A program made the translations under genes and the position numbers. This document shows, in pieces, positions 1 through 7,415 of a stretch of 31,800 nt of DNA (position 1 is the stretch's first letter; each line of letters opens with the position of its first letter). Location of the stretch: positions 1 through 31,800 of the forward strand of contig JAEYXZ010000112.1 in the NCBI GenBank assembly GCA_023431045.1, written 5' to 3'. The notes under the pieces were generated by a model, which ran no database searches, was not told the DNA's origin, and saw nothing but the letters and a program-made list of their open reading frames with translations. Source of the stretch: Bacillota bacterium. GTDB lineage: Bacteria > Bacillota_I > Bacilli_A > Acholeplasmatales > Acholeplasmataceae.

Positions 1-95
1 TTGATTTTTAGCTCTTATTTTTTTTCTTACCTTTGTTCATCATCATTCAGTTTTCAAAGACTCTTTTGCGCAACTCTTTTTTATCGCGCTTCACC
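1..95 (-). promoter_or_regulatory. rRNA operon leader with boxA-like element (16S gene beyond left edge)
   Basis: On the minus strand, the DNA after the promoter at 96-124 reads as a Firmicutes-type rrn leader. A boxA-like element TCTTTGAAAACTGAA lies at 46-60, and a GCGC...GCGC hairpin candidate sits just upstream at about 68-90. Bacillus rrn leaders carry a very similar TTCTTTGAAAACT segment. No rRNA sequence is inside the window, so the 16S gene is inferred to start to the left of base 1. An open frame covers this stretch on the plus strand but runs through the tRNA and resembles no protein. Confidence 0.65.
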
Positions 96-124
96 ATTCT
101 ATCATTATAAAATAACCTTGTCAA
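96..124 (-). promoter_or_regulatory. Predicted rRNA operon promoter
   Basis: Minus-strand -35 TTGACA (119-124) and -10 TAGAAT (96-101) are separated by exactly 17 bp. This is close to the sigma-A consensus and lies directly upstream of the boxA-like leader. Its position just after the 3' end of tRNA-Tyr means the tRNA and rRNA units are in tandem. Confidence 0.7.
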
Positions 125-176
125 CAATCTTATTCATTAATGAATCAAGGTTATCGAATAATGGTATTGATGAAAG

Positions 177-260
177 TGGTGGGGGGGGACAGATTCGAAC
201 TGCCGAACCTCTCGGAACAGATTTACAGTCTGCCGCGTTTAGCCTCTTCGCTACCCCCCC
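177..260 (-). tRNA. tRNA-Tyr (anticodon GUA)
   Basis: The minus-strand cloverleaf is complete. The acceptor stem is seven G pairing with seven C, U8-A9 follow, the D stem is GCG/CGC, and the anticodon stem GCAGA/UCUGU carries loop CUGUAAA with anticodon GUA. A long (class II) variable arm and T arm GGCAG-UUCGAAU-CUGUC follow. The discriminator is A and CCA is encoded at 177-179. The 84-nt length with a long variable arm fits bacterial tRNA-Tyr. The uninterrupted G7:C7 acceptor stem is unusual. A matched promoter lies at 280-308. Confidence 0.97.
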
Positions 261-279
261 AAATCACAGTTGCTTAATT

Positions 280-308
280 ATTCTATCGTAAGATAAATGA
301 AAATGCAA
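280..308 (-). promoter_or_regulatory. Predicted promoter of tRNA-Tyr
   Basis: Minus-strand -35 TTGCAT (303-308) and -10 TAGAAT (280-285) are separated by 17 bp and end about 20 nt upstream of the tRNA 5' end at 260. The -35 lies in the proximal arm of the 302-356 inverted repeat. Confidence 0.65.
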
Positions 309-356
309 CATCTTTTTTACTTTTTGGTCATAAAATCTCAAAAGTGATGTTGCATT
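302..356 (-). terminator. Long-loop inverted repeat, possible terminator of the DUF4349 gene
   Basis: Arms AATGCAACATC (302-312) and GATGTTGCATT (346-356) are perfect 11-bp complements around a 33-nt AT-rich loop, followed on the minus strand by TTTCATTT. It lies between the DUF4349 stop codon and the tRNA promoter, so a transcription stop is plausible, but the loop is long and the T-run poor. A second palindrome, ATGTATAT-AA-ATATACAT, is adjacent at 357-374. Confidence 0.4.
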
Positions 357-434
357 ATGTATATAAATATACATGATGAGATATGAAATTTAATCATTCA
401 TTGTTAAAGTTTTATTCTTACAACTTAAGACTGG

Positions 435-1262
435 TTATTTTTGCTTATCTTGGCTATCAATTGAATTCTTGTTTTGATTCTTTTTAGTTCCTTTACGTTT
501 TAAATATATACTAACCCAAATTATTGCTCCAACTGGAACAATAATGATTAGGAATGGAACTAAGAAAACAATAGCCTGTAAGAAAAATTGACATATAGCG
601 ACAACTGCATCCCAACCAGCTATAAATGTATCCTGTAACTGATTTCCATAACTTGGTGGATTGGGGTTTGCTAGTGGTCCATAAATCCAAATATTAACGG
701 TACTATATTCAACCAGCGAATCAATATCTGCTATTCGTCGTTCTAATGTAATGAGTTCAGCATCAATTTCACCAATTCTTTCGTTAATAGCAATCATTTC
801 ATTGATGTTTGCTTCTTCATAGAGTTCTACTAAACGAGTTCTTTCTAATTCTAAAGCATCTTTCTTTGCGGTGGTATCAACATAATCAAGCGAAACATCC
901 TCTGATTCCAATTTGAAATTGGTTGTTTCATAATCACCTCTTAAAAGATCTACAAAATCATTTAATCTGGTTGTGAGAATTCTTACCACTAAAAAGTTAC
1001 TATTAGATCCAAGATCTTCACTTTCAATCCAGTCACCCGTCTCTAATAAAGCCTTGATTTCATTGGTAGTTTCTAATAGGTTACTTGTCTTAATGGATAG
1101 GTGTGTTGTATAGATAATCTTTCGATTACTGTCAGCAATAATAATTGAACTTTCTGCACCATTATTTGGATTTTCACCAACATTATCATATGGAGCACTG
1201 CATCCAACCATCAGCAAAACAAGTAATACTGTGTATACTAAGAACATCCAATTTTTACTCAT
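435..1262 (-). CDS. DUF4349-family membrane lipoprotein
   Basis: A 275-residue secreted lipoprotein. The N-terminal signal ends in lipobox LMVGC, with lipidated Cys21. The middle (about residues 45-195) matches the DUF4349 pattern: a beta-rich stretch with R/TARLNDFVDLL-like text, then a Glu/Leu-rich coiled coil (about 130-180) and a short strand ending SLVEYSTVNIWIYG. A transmembrane helix at about 225-252 is followed by a basic Lys/Asn-rich cytoplasmic tail, so it is held at both ends. DUF4349 proteins have no settled biochemical role. The start ATG has a GGGGG-type ribosome site about 8 nt upstream. It stands alone between the DUF951 terminator and tRNA-Tyr. Confidence 0.85.
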   Translation of the reverse strand: MSKNWMFLVYTVLLVLLMVGCSAPYDNVGENPNNGAESSIIIADSNRKIIYTTHLSIKTSNLLETTNEIKALLETGDWIESEDLGSNSNFLVVRILTTRLNDFVDLLRGDYETTNFKLESEDVSLDYVDTTAKKDALELERTRLVELYEEANINEMIAINERIGEIDAELITLERRIADIDSLVEYSTVNIWIYGPLANPNPPSYGNQLQDTFIAGWDAVVAICQFFLQAIVFLVPFLIIIVPVGAIIWVSIYLKRKGTKKNQNKNSIDSQDKQK

Positions 1263-1367
1263 ACCATAATCCCCCGATTCAATTAAAGTTTTTGTTTACT
1301 ATTAGTTTAAACTATTTATTGATTTTTTACCTTATAAATCATAATTTACACTAACATATATAAATAG

Positions 1368-1409
1368 AAACCCCCTCAACTCAAATTATGATATGAGATG
1401 AGGGGGTTA
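1368..1409. terminator. Terminator hairpin after the DUF951 gene (probably bidirectional)
   Basis: Arms AACCCCCTCAACTCA (1369-1383) and TGAGATGAGGGGGTT (1394-1408) pair over 15 bp with one mismatch around a 10-nt loop. The TAA stop of the DUF951 gene lies in the hairpin's base. On the minus strand TTTCTATTTAT follows. It closes the operon that runs down from rpmE and tdk. Confidence 0.75.
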
Positions 1410-1580
1410 TTTAACTATCTTTTTATCTAGTTCATACTTGGGCATCATAATCTCTCTGCCACAGCCACAACATTTAAGTTTGTAGTCAGCACCAGTTCTT
1501 GTGATTTCCCATTCCTTAGAACCACAGACATGTGGTTTTTTAGTTTTAATGATATCTCCTAATTGGTATGTTTTATTCAT
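1407..1580 (-). CDS. DUF951 family small Cys-rich protein (YyzM-like)
   Basis: A 57-residue protein starting MNKTYQLGDIIKTKKPHVCG. It has the DUF951 hallmarks: a start with YxLGDI...KKPHxCG, then W-E-I-R-GAD, and a CCGCGRE knuckle at residues 37-43. Cys19, Cys37, Cys38 and Cys40 could form a zinc-ribbon-like site. The function of the family is unknown; nucleic-acid binding is only a guess. It begins 10 nt after rsmG ends, so it is the last gene of the tkt-mnmG-rsmG string. It is easily missed because of its size. Confidence 0.88.
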   Translation of the reverse strand: MNKTYQLGDIIKTKKPHVCGSKEWEITRTGADYKLKCCGCGREIMMPKYELDKKIVK

Positions 1581-1590
1581 GATTCACCTA

Positions 1591-2283
1591 CTAAAGTGGT
1601 TTTTTTAGAATCATTGGATAGGCTCTTGGATAATTTTCTACATGTTGTTTCTTTTGAATTAAGAGGTTTGCTCTAAAGCCTAAGTCAGATGGTAGTTCTA
1701 ACGTATCAACTTTTATGACACTTGATTTTAGTGTCTTTAAGGCATTCTTTGCGTTTTCTAGTTCTTCTTTGTATTTAAATCCTTTAGGGGCAATGAAGTA
1801 TCTATTTTCTTTTAACATGGGGATCCCATATTCTAAAATGATGTTTAGTTCCCCTAAAGCTCTAGCGGTTACTAGATCAAATGTTTGTTGATGTGTTTTA
1901 GCATAGACTTCTGCTCTTTCATGAACAATATCGACATCTAAACTTAGTGCCTTAATTAATTCATTTAAAAACTGAATTCTTTTAATCTGTGCCTCAACAA
2001 TCGATACTTTTAAATGTGGGTAAATGACTAGAATTGGAATACTTGGAAATCCCGCTCCAGCTCCCATATCACATACTTTTTCAATTGTCTTAAAATCAAT
2101 TAATTTTGTGAGTAATAAAGAATCTAGGAAGTGCTTTATATAAACATCTTCTTCGTTTGTAATTCGTGTTAAGTTGGTATGTTTATTATAATCAACCAAT
2201 AATTGAAAATATGTATCAAATTTCTTTAGTTGCTCATCAGTTAATGTATAATCTAGTGCTTTTAATACTTCATCTTTAAACAT
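1591..2283 (-). CDS. rsmG: 16S rRNA (guanine527-N7)-methyltransferase RsmG
   Basis: A 230-residue SAM-dependent methyltransferase that makes m7G527 in 16S rRNA, in the decoding region of the small subunit. The N-terminal helical part carries NLTR (37-40) and HFLDSL (51-56). The SAM-binding loop is DMGAGAGFPS (72-81), followed by the VEAQIKR strand and the TARALGEL motif near residue 135. All are diagnostic for RsmG, and the length is normal. The start ATG overlaps the 3' end of mnmG by 8 nt (shared ATGTTTAA), implying translational coupling. The mnmG-rsmG pair is a classic bacterial arrangement. Confidence 0.97.
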   Translation of the reverse strand: MFKDEVLKALDYTLTDEQLKKFDTYFQLLVDYNKHTNLTRITNEEDVYIKHFLDSLLLTKLIDFKTIEKVCDMGAGAGFPSIPILVIYPHLKVSIVEAQIKRIQFLNELIKALSLDVDIVHERAEVYAKTHQQTFDLVTARALGELNIILEYGIPMLKENRYFIAPKGFKYKEELENAKNALKTLKSSVIKVDTLELPSDLGFRANLLIQKKQHVENYPRAYPMILKKPL

Positions 2284-4129
2284 TTCTAGATTCCAAATAA
2301 ATCATCAAAATTGATATATCTGCAGGGTTAACACCTAGAATTCTAGATGCTTGACCTAAAGTTTCAGGTTTTACTTTAATGAGTTTTTCTCTTGCTTCAG
2401 AGGAAAGGTTATGAACATCTTTATATTCAATATGCTTTGGAATATGACGTTCTTCAAAGCGAAGCACTTTTTCTGCTTCTCTTTGAGCTTTATCAATATA
2501 GCCTTGATACTTAATATGAATTTCAACTTGTTCATAAGTATCATCTGAATCATTGGTATTAAGGAAGTATTTTAATGTTTCAATACCAAGTTCTGGACGT
2601 TTTAATAAATCATAAACAGAAACACCTTCATAAATTGGTGCTGAACCAACACTGGAAAGATAACTGATATTTTCTTCGGTTGGATTGATTCTTGTTGTTT
2701 TAGTAAGTTTAATGAGTTCTGCGATTGCGTTTTTCTTAGCTTGGAATTTTTGATAGCGTGCTTCATCCACAAGGCCAATTTGATAACCATAATCTCTTAA
2801 TCTTAAATCAGCATTATCATGTCTTAAGAGTAAGCGGTGTTCTGCTCTCGAGGTTAACAGACGATAAGGTTCATAAGTCCCTTTCGTAATTAAATCATCA
2901 ATTAAGACTCCAATATAAGCCTCATTTCTCTTTAAGACAAATGGTTCTTTACCTTGAACTTTTAAGCCTGCATTAATACCTGCCATTAATCCTTGACAAG
3001 CTGCTTCTTCATATCCAGATGTGCCGTTAATTTGTCCAGCACAGAATAGATTATCAATAATCTTGGTTTCTAAGGATGCATAAAGCTGTGATGGATTGAT
3101 TGCGTCATATTCAATCGCGTATGCGTAACGCACGATGCGCGCGTTTTCCATACCTGGTAATGATTTAATCATTTGTTCTTGGACATGTCTTGGCATTGAT
3201 GTTGAAAAACCTTGAACATAGATTTCATCAATCTTTAAGGATTCTGGTTCTAAGAATATTTGATGTCTTTCTTTATCTGAGAAACGTACATATTTATCTT
3301 CGATTGAAGGACAATATCTTGGACCAACGCCCTCAACAATACCACCATACATCGCTGATTCACCTAAATGATCAAAGATGATTGTTTTAGTCTCAGGTGA
3401 GGTGTGAATTAAATAGCAGTTTTCTTGATGACCTAAAGAGGTAATTGGTGAATCATAAGAAAACGTCTGGAATTTAGTGTCCCCCGGTTGAATCACTGCT
3501 TTAGAATAGTCAATTGAATCTTTAGCAATTCTAGGTGGTGTACCGGTCTTTAGTCTAATCACTTCAAATCCTAATTGTTTTAATTGTCCTGAAATACCAT
3601 AAGTAGTCTTTTCACCTTGTGGACCACTTGGTGTTTTTTCATGACCAATTAAGATTTGAGAAGCTAAATAAGTTCCAGTTGTAATAATAACCGTTTGACT
3701 TCGAATTTCTTCACCATTTTGTAAAACAATCCCTTTAACTTGATTGTCTTCGATGATTAAATGATCAACAAAGCCTTCAAGTAGGTCAAGACCTTCTTGA
3801 TGTTTTAGGGCATTTAGCATAATTTTTGGATATTCGAGTTTATCAATTTGAGCACGAAGCGCACGCACGGCTGGACCTTTAGAAGAATTTAACATCTTCA
3901 TTTGGATTTGACCTAAGTCTGCTGACTTAGCCATTTCTCCACCGAGTGCATCGATTTCTCTAACAACTACCCCTTTAGCGGGTCCACCAATCGATGGATT
4001 GCAAGGCAAAGAAGCAACCTTTTCGAGGTTGCCTGTGATGAGTAATGTCTTTAATTTCATTCGAGCCATTGCTAGAGCTGCTTCAACTCCTGCATGACCA
4101 CCACCGACAATGATGCCATCATAAATCAT
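2276..4129 (-). CDS. mnmG: tRNA uridine-5-carboxymethylaminomethyl modification enzyme MnmG (GidA)
   Basis: A 617-residue FAD protein. With MnmE it installs carboxymethylaminomethyl groups on U34 of tRNAs reading two-fold degenerate codons. The FAD-binding GGGHAGVEAALA lies at residues 8-19, PCNPSIGGPAKG follows at about 43, and CAGQINGTSGYEEAACQG near residue 365 contains the family's catalytic-Cys region. The C-terminal helical domain for MnmE/tRNA binding is present, including the usual ASRILGVNPADI ending. Length is typical. It follows tkt by 10 nt with ribosome site AAGGTG and overlaps rsmG. Its partner mnmE is not in the window. Confidence 0.98.
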   Translation of the reverse strand: MIYDGIIVGGGHAGVEAALAMARMKLKTLLITGNLEKVASLPCNPSIGGPAKGVVVREIDALGGEMAKSADLGQIQMKMLNSSKGPAVRALRAQIDKLEYPKIMLNALKHQEGLDLLEGFVDHLIIEDNQVKGIVLQNGEEIRSQTVIITTGTYLASQILIGHEKTPSGPQGEKTTYGISGQLKQLGFEVIRLKTGTPPRIAKDSIDYSKAVIQPGDTKFQTFSYDSPITSLGHQENCYLIHTSPETKTIIFDHLGESAMYGGIVEGVGPRYCPSIEDKYVRFSDKERHQIFLEPESLKIDEIYVQGFSTSMPRHVQEQMIKSLPGMENARIVRYAYAIEYDAINPSQLYASLETKIIDNLFCAGQINGTSGYEEAACQGLMAGINAGLKVQGKEPFVLKRNEAYIGVLIDDLITKGTYEPYRLLTSRAEHRLLLRHDNADLRLRDYGYQIGLVDEARYQKFQAKKNAIAELIKLTKTTRINPTEENISYLSSVGSAPIYEGVSVYDLLKRPELGIETLKYFLNTNDSDDTYEQVEIHIKYQGYIDKAQREAEKVLRFEERHIPKHIEYKDVHNLSSEAREKLIKVKPETLGQASRILGVNPADISILMIYLESRNV

Positions 4130-4139
4130 AAACTACACC

Positions 4140-6095
4140 TTATAATATGCTAATTAATCTTTCTGCCACAAGTTCTTTTGTAAATCCAAAGTGCTCGATA
4201 ACTTTATTAACAGATGCTGATATACCAAAGGTATCAATACCATAAACATATGGTGTGAAACGATACCATGAGTAACTAGAACCCATTTCAACTGCGAGTG
4301 TTTTTACTTGTGACGGCAATATCATACGCTGATATGCGAGATCTTGCAAGAGGAATGCATGATGCGAAGGCATTGATACAACTCTCACATCAATTCCCTT
4401 TGTTTTTAATAATTCTTTCGTTTCAACTGCTAAGGAAACCTCAGATCCTGATGCAAGTAGGATTGCATCAAGTTTCTTTTCTTCTTTAGCAACAATATAA
4501 GCACCTTTTAAAACACCTGCTTTATTTGTACCACTTAAATTCGTTACATTTTGTCTAGTTGTAATAATTGCAGTTGCACGCTTTTTAGAACTAAAAGCAA
4601 TCTCCAAAGCTGCTAGTGATTCATTACCATCTGCTGGACGAATCACATTTAATTCTGGAATACTTCTTAAGCCAATGAGTTGTTCAACTGGTTCATGAGT
4701 AGGACCATCCTCACCGACTGCAACAGAATCATGTGAGAAAATAAAGACCGATGGTAGGTGCATCATTGCAGCAAGTCTTACTGGTGGTTTCATATAGTCT
4801 GAGAAGACAAAGAAAGCACCAGAGAAAGCTTTTAATCCACCATGTAGATTAATGCCATTAACAATTGAACCCATGGCGTGTTCTCTTACGCCAAAATTAA
4901 TATTTCGACCTAAACGATGCGTCTTTGAGTAATGACCATCAAGTCCTTTGGCTTTTGTTGAGGATGTAAGATCTGCGGAACCCCCTATAATATTAAGGTT
5001 TTGCTTGGAAAGTAAATCAAGACCTTTACCAAGCATATTACGAGTTGCTTCCTTGCTTCCTGCTTCAAATTTAAGAGAACTAAAGTCAACGTTTAATTTT
5101 CCATCAACAAAATCCGTAAACTGTTTTGCTAGTTCTGGATAGCTAACTTGATAGTCTTTAAACATTTTCTTCCATTTGTTATATTGTTTTCTACCGCGAT
5201 TATAAACCTTTGATTGATAGATCTTATAAACTTCTGGATCAACTTCAAATGGTGCATAATGATAATCTAAATAGTTTCTTAAGTTATTAGCTTCAGCTTC
5301 ACCGACTGCTGCACCATGAACTTTACTAGTACCTTGAATAGAAGTTCCTTTACCAATGATGGTTTTAACTTCGATTAAGGTTGGTTTATCAGTCACTTTT
5401 TTAGCTTTTTGAATCGCTTTATGTACTAAAGTGGTGTCATCACCATCAGCAACTTTTATATAGTGCCAGTTCATTGATTCAACTTTTTTCTTGATATCAT
5501 CTGAGGTTGCAAGTTTGGTTTCACCATCAAGTTGGATATCATTTGAGTCAAATAAAACAATTAATCGACCGAGTCCTAAATGACCAGCAAGTGACATTGC
5601 TTCAAGAGCTACCCCTTCTTGGAGGTCACCATCACCACATAAAACATATGTGTAATGATCAACAATATTAAAGTTTTCTTGATTAAATCGTTCTCTTAAT
5701 TGGGTTTCAGCGATTGCCATCCCAACAGCATTAGAAATTCCTTGTCCAAGTGGACCTGAGGTTGTTTCAACCCCTTCAGTATGTCCATATTCTGGATGTC
5801 CTGGGGTAATCCCCGGATAGTCTCTAAATTGTTTTAAGTCATCAATTAAAATCTGATAACCTGATAAATGGTTAAGTGCATATAATAGCATTGAACCATG
5901 ACCAGCAGACAAGATAAAACGGTCACGGTTAATCCATGACTTTTGTTTTGGATAAATGGTTAAGTGTTTTGTAAATAACGTGTGAGCCATTGGTGCTGCA
6001 CCAATGACAATTCCTGGGTGACCACTATTAGCAACATTAATCGCATCAACCCCTAACAGACGGATGGTGTTAATTGCTAATTGATCTTTATTCAT
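4140..6095 (-). CDS. tkt: Transketolase
   Basis: A 651-residue cytosolic thiamine-diphosphate enzyme that moves two-carbon ketol units between pentose and triose/hexose phosphates. The N-terminal PP domain shows NSGHPG, the GHGSMLLY segment, EGVETTSGPLGQG and the ThDP motif GDGDLQEG. The Pyr domain has NFGVREHAMG with the catalytic Glu, then FSHDSVAVGEDGPTHEPVEQ, which contains substrate-binding His/Asp residues. The C-terminal domain ends MVAERL-like text. Its ATG overlaps the stop region of the upstream membrane-protein gene by 8 nt, so the two are probably coupled. It is likely the only non-oxidative pentose phosphate step encoded here. Confidence 0.98.
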   Translation of the reverse strand: MNKDQLAINTIRLLGVDAINVANSGHPGIVIGAAPMAHTLFTKHLTIYPKQKSWINRDRFILSAGHGSMLLYALNHLSGYQILIDDLKQFRDYPGITPGHPEYGHTEGVETTSGPLGQGISNAVGMAIAETQLRERFNQENFNIVDHYTYVLCGDGDLQEGVALEAMSLAGHLGLGRLIVLFDSNDIQLDGETKLATSDDIKKKVESMNWHYIKVADGDDTTLVHKAIQKAKKVTDKPTLIEVKTIIGKGTSIQGTSKVHGAAVGEAEANNLRNYLDYHYAPFEVDPEVYKIYQSKVYNRGRKQYNKWKKMFKDYQVSYPELAKQFTDFVDGKLNVDFSSLKFEAGSKEATRNMLGKGLDLLSKQNLNIIGGSADLTSSTKAKGLDGHYSKTHRLGRNINFGVREHAMGSIVNGINLHGGLKAFSGAFFVFSDYMKPPVRLAAMMHLPSVFIFSHDSVAVGEDGPTHEPVEQLIGLRSIPELNVIRPADGNESLAALEIAFSSKKRATAIITTRQNVTNLSGTNKAGVLKGAYIVAKEEKKLDAILLASGSEVSLAVETKELLKTKGIDVRVVSMPSHHAFLLQDLAYQRMILPSQVKTLAVEMGSSYSWYRFTPYVYGIDTFGISASVNKVIEHFGFTKELVAERLISIL

Positions 6096-6777
6096 GTTTG
6101 TCCTCAGGTTTTACTTCATCATCTTTTGATTCTTCGAATTCTGCATCAACAACATCACTTGATTCAGTTTCGATCTCAGCTGGTTCTTCCGTTGGTTCTT
6201 CTTCAACTTTGAAGTATTCTTGATAATATTTTTCTTGGCTATTTAAGATGTTTTGGAATCTTTCTTCACCGAGTGTTTGACGAATTTTAGCAGATGCTTC
6301 TTGGTTTTCCTTTTCAAGCATGACCTTTAATTTCTTTTGTTGAATATTGGAGACAAAGAACATTCCAATAAATAATAAAACCATTGCGATTAAAAAGAAG
6401 TTTTGAGCAAACTCTGGGAATAATTGCTGAACAATAAAGTAAGCAATAAATGCGACTGCCATCACACCAAATGAGGACCAAAGATAACGATTAGACATCT
6501 TCTTTTGTGCACCATAAATAAGGTTTGTAAAGTCTAACCAAATGTCATTGACGTCATTTCGATATAAATCAGGAACGATTGCATAATAACCTTTATCAAC
6601 AAACAAACGATAGTTAACACCATCGGATGTCCATACTGAAAAACGTCCTCTTGAGACATACTTTCCATAATCTTTTTGATCATCTAAATAGAAGAATTCG
6701 ACTTTATTTCCCTTATAGTCTTCAGTTCTAAATGGTTCTCCCTGTGCAGTTGCATAGAGTCTAGGTAACATTTTCAT
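6088..6777 (-). CDS. Two-helix membrane protein with acidic C-terminal tail, function unknown
   Basis: 229 residues if it starts at the ATG at 6777 (MKMLPRLYATAQGEP), which has AAGGA 9 nt upstream; a TTG two codons earlier is too close to that site. The N-terminal ~95 residues form a folded, aromatic-rich soluble domain (PRLYATAQGEPF, RFSVWTSDGV, YYAIVPDLY). Two transmembrane helices follow at about 104-123 and 129-146, then a Lys/Glu coiled coil and a very acidic tail rich in E, D and P. I do not recognise a characterised family. It lies between SRP RNA and tkt and overlaps tkt, so it is co-expressed with tkt. A role tied to membrane protein traffic is only suggested by the SRP neighbour. 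Confidence 0.8.
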   Translation of the reverse strand: MKMLPRLYATAQGEPFRTEDYKGNKVEFFYLDDQKDYGKYVSRGRFSVWTSDGVNYRLFVDKGYYAIVPDLYRNDVNDIWLDFTNLIYGAQKKMSNRYLWSSFGVMAVAFIAYFIVQQLFPEFAQNFFLIAMVLLFIGMFFVSNIQQKKLKVMLEKENQEASAKIRQTLGEERFQNILNSQEKYYQEYFKVEEEPTEEPAEIETESSDVVDAEFEESKDDEVKPEDKHE

Positions 6778-6807
6778 AATCAATTTTCCTTTCGAATAAA
6801 AAACATC

Positions 6808-6831
6808 TATTCATATTATAACATATGAATA
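6808..6831 (-). repeat. AT-rich dyad between SRP RNA and membrane-protein gene (terminator or promoter)
   Basis: Arms TATTCATAT (6808-6816) and ATATGAATA (6823-6831) form a perfect 9-bp hairpin with a 6-nt loop. On the minus strand it is followed by AGATGTTTTTT, consistent with a weak terminator for the SRP RNA. The same dyad contains a minus-strand TATAAT (6815-6820) that could be the -10 of the downstream gene; no good -35 is visible. Confidence 0.4.
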
Positions 6832-6844
6832 TTATGATTGATAA

Positions 6845-6957
6845 AACATCCCCATGGGGTATTCTCATCCACACACTAGGTTGCTTATGGCTGCTCCACT
6901 CAAGGCCTGACCAGGTTCACTCCTTAATGTTGAATGAGAATACCCCATAGGGATGTT
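6845..6957 (-). ncRNA. ffs: Signal recognition particle RNA (4.5S/scRNA, small bacterial type)
   Basis: The minus-strand RNA begins and ends with 24-nt arms (6934-6957 and 6845-6868) that pair perfectly except for one G-U. The apex at 6889-6912 has the conserved Ffh-binding sequences GGTCAGG and AGCAGCC, with GAACCTGGTCAGG upstream and CATAAGCAACC downstream as in Gram-positive SRP RNAs. About 113 nt, so the small SRP RNA without an Alu domain. The 5' end overlaps the tadA stop codon, and tadA followed by SRP RNA is the Bacillus order, which supports the call. The apical loop is not the usual GGAA tetraloop: the closing C-C/G-G pairs enclose UUGAGU. Confidence 0.93.
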
Positions 6958-7415
6958 CACTTTTCTTCATCTCTTAATTTTTTAAAAAACTTTTTTAGTA
7001 AATCGCTTGTTGGTTCTTTTAATAATCCACCTTGATAGGCTATTTGATGATTAAAGGCGTTATCAAGCAATTTTATAACACTTTCGACCGCTCCAGCTTT
7101 AGGATCTGTTGCACCATAATAAAGGGCTTTAACTCGCGATTGAATCATTGCACCAGCACACATTGAACATGGTTCTAATGTAACATAGACGACACATTCT
7201 TCTAATCGCCAAGAACCAATCTTTCTCGCTGCTTTTTGCATCGCTAGAAACTCAGCATGAGCATGAAAAGCTTGTTTTGATTCTCTTAAATTATGGGCTC
7301 TTGCAATCACTTTATCTTGATAGACAACAACCGCCCCAACTGGGACTTCATTTTTGAGATAGGCTTTTTTAGCTTCTTTTAAAGCCTCATTCATGAAGTA
7401 CTCATGACTTTTCAT
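6957..7415 (-). CDS. tadA: tRNA-specific adenosine deaminase TadA
   Basis: 152 residues from the ATG at 7415 (MKSHEYFMNEALKEA). It deaminates A34 to inosine in tRNA-Arg(ACG). The cytidine-deaminase fold is complete: zinc His53 and catalytic Glu55 in HAE, and zinc Cys83 and Cys86 in PCSMC. The NEVPVGAVVV and YYGATDPKAGA segments are typical of TadA. Longer frames reach upstream into tdk, but only the start at 7415 gives the normal N-terminus, with an AGGT site just before it. It overlaps the 3' end of tdk by 14 nt, and its TGA touches the SRP RNA 5' end. Confidence 0.95.
   Translation of the reverse strand: MKSHEYFMNEALKEAKKAYLKNEVPVGAVVVYQDKVIARAHNLRESKQAFHAHAEFLAMQKAARKIGSWRLEECVVYVTLEPCSMCAGAMIQSRVKALYYGATDPKAGAVESVIKLLDNAFNHQIAYQGGLLKEPTSDLLKKFFKKLRDEEK

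Noticed and set aside
1..291. Plus-strand protein-coding frame across 1-291
   Set aside because: It runs through the tRNA-Tyr gene and the rRNA leader and has no recognisable protein features.
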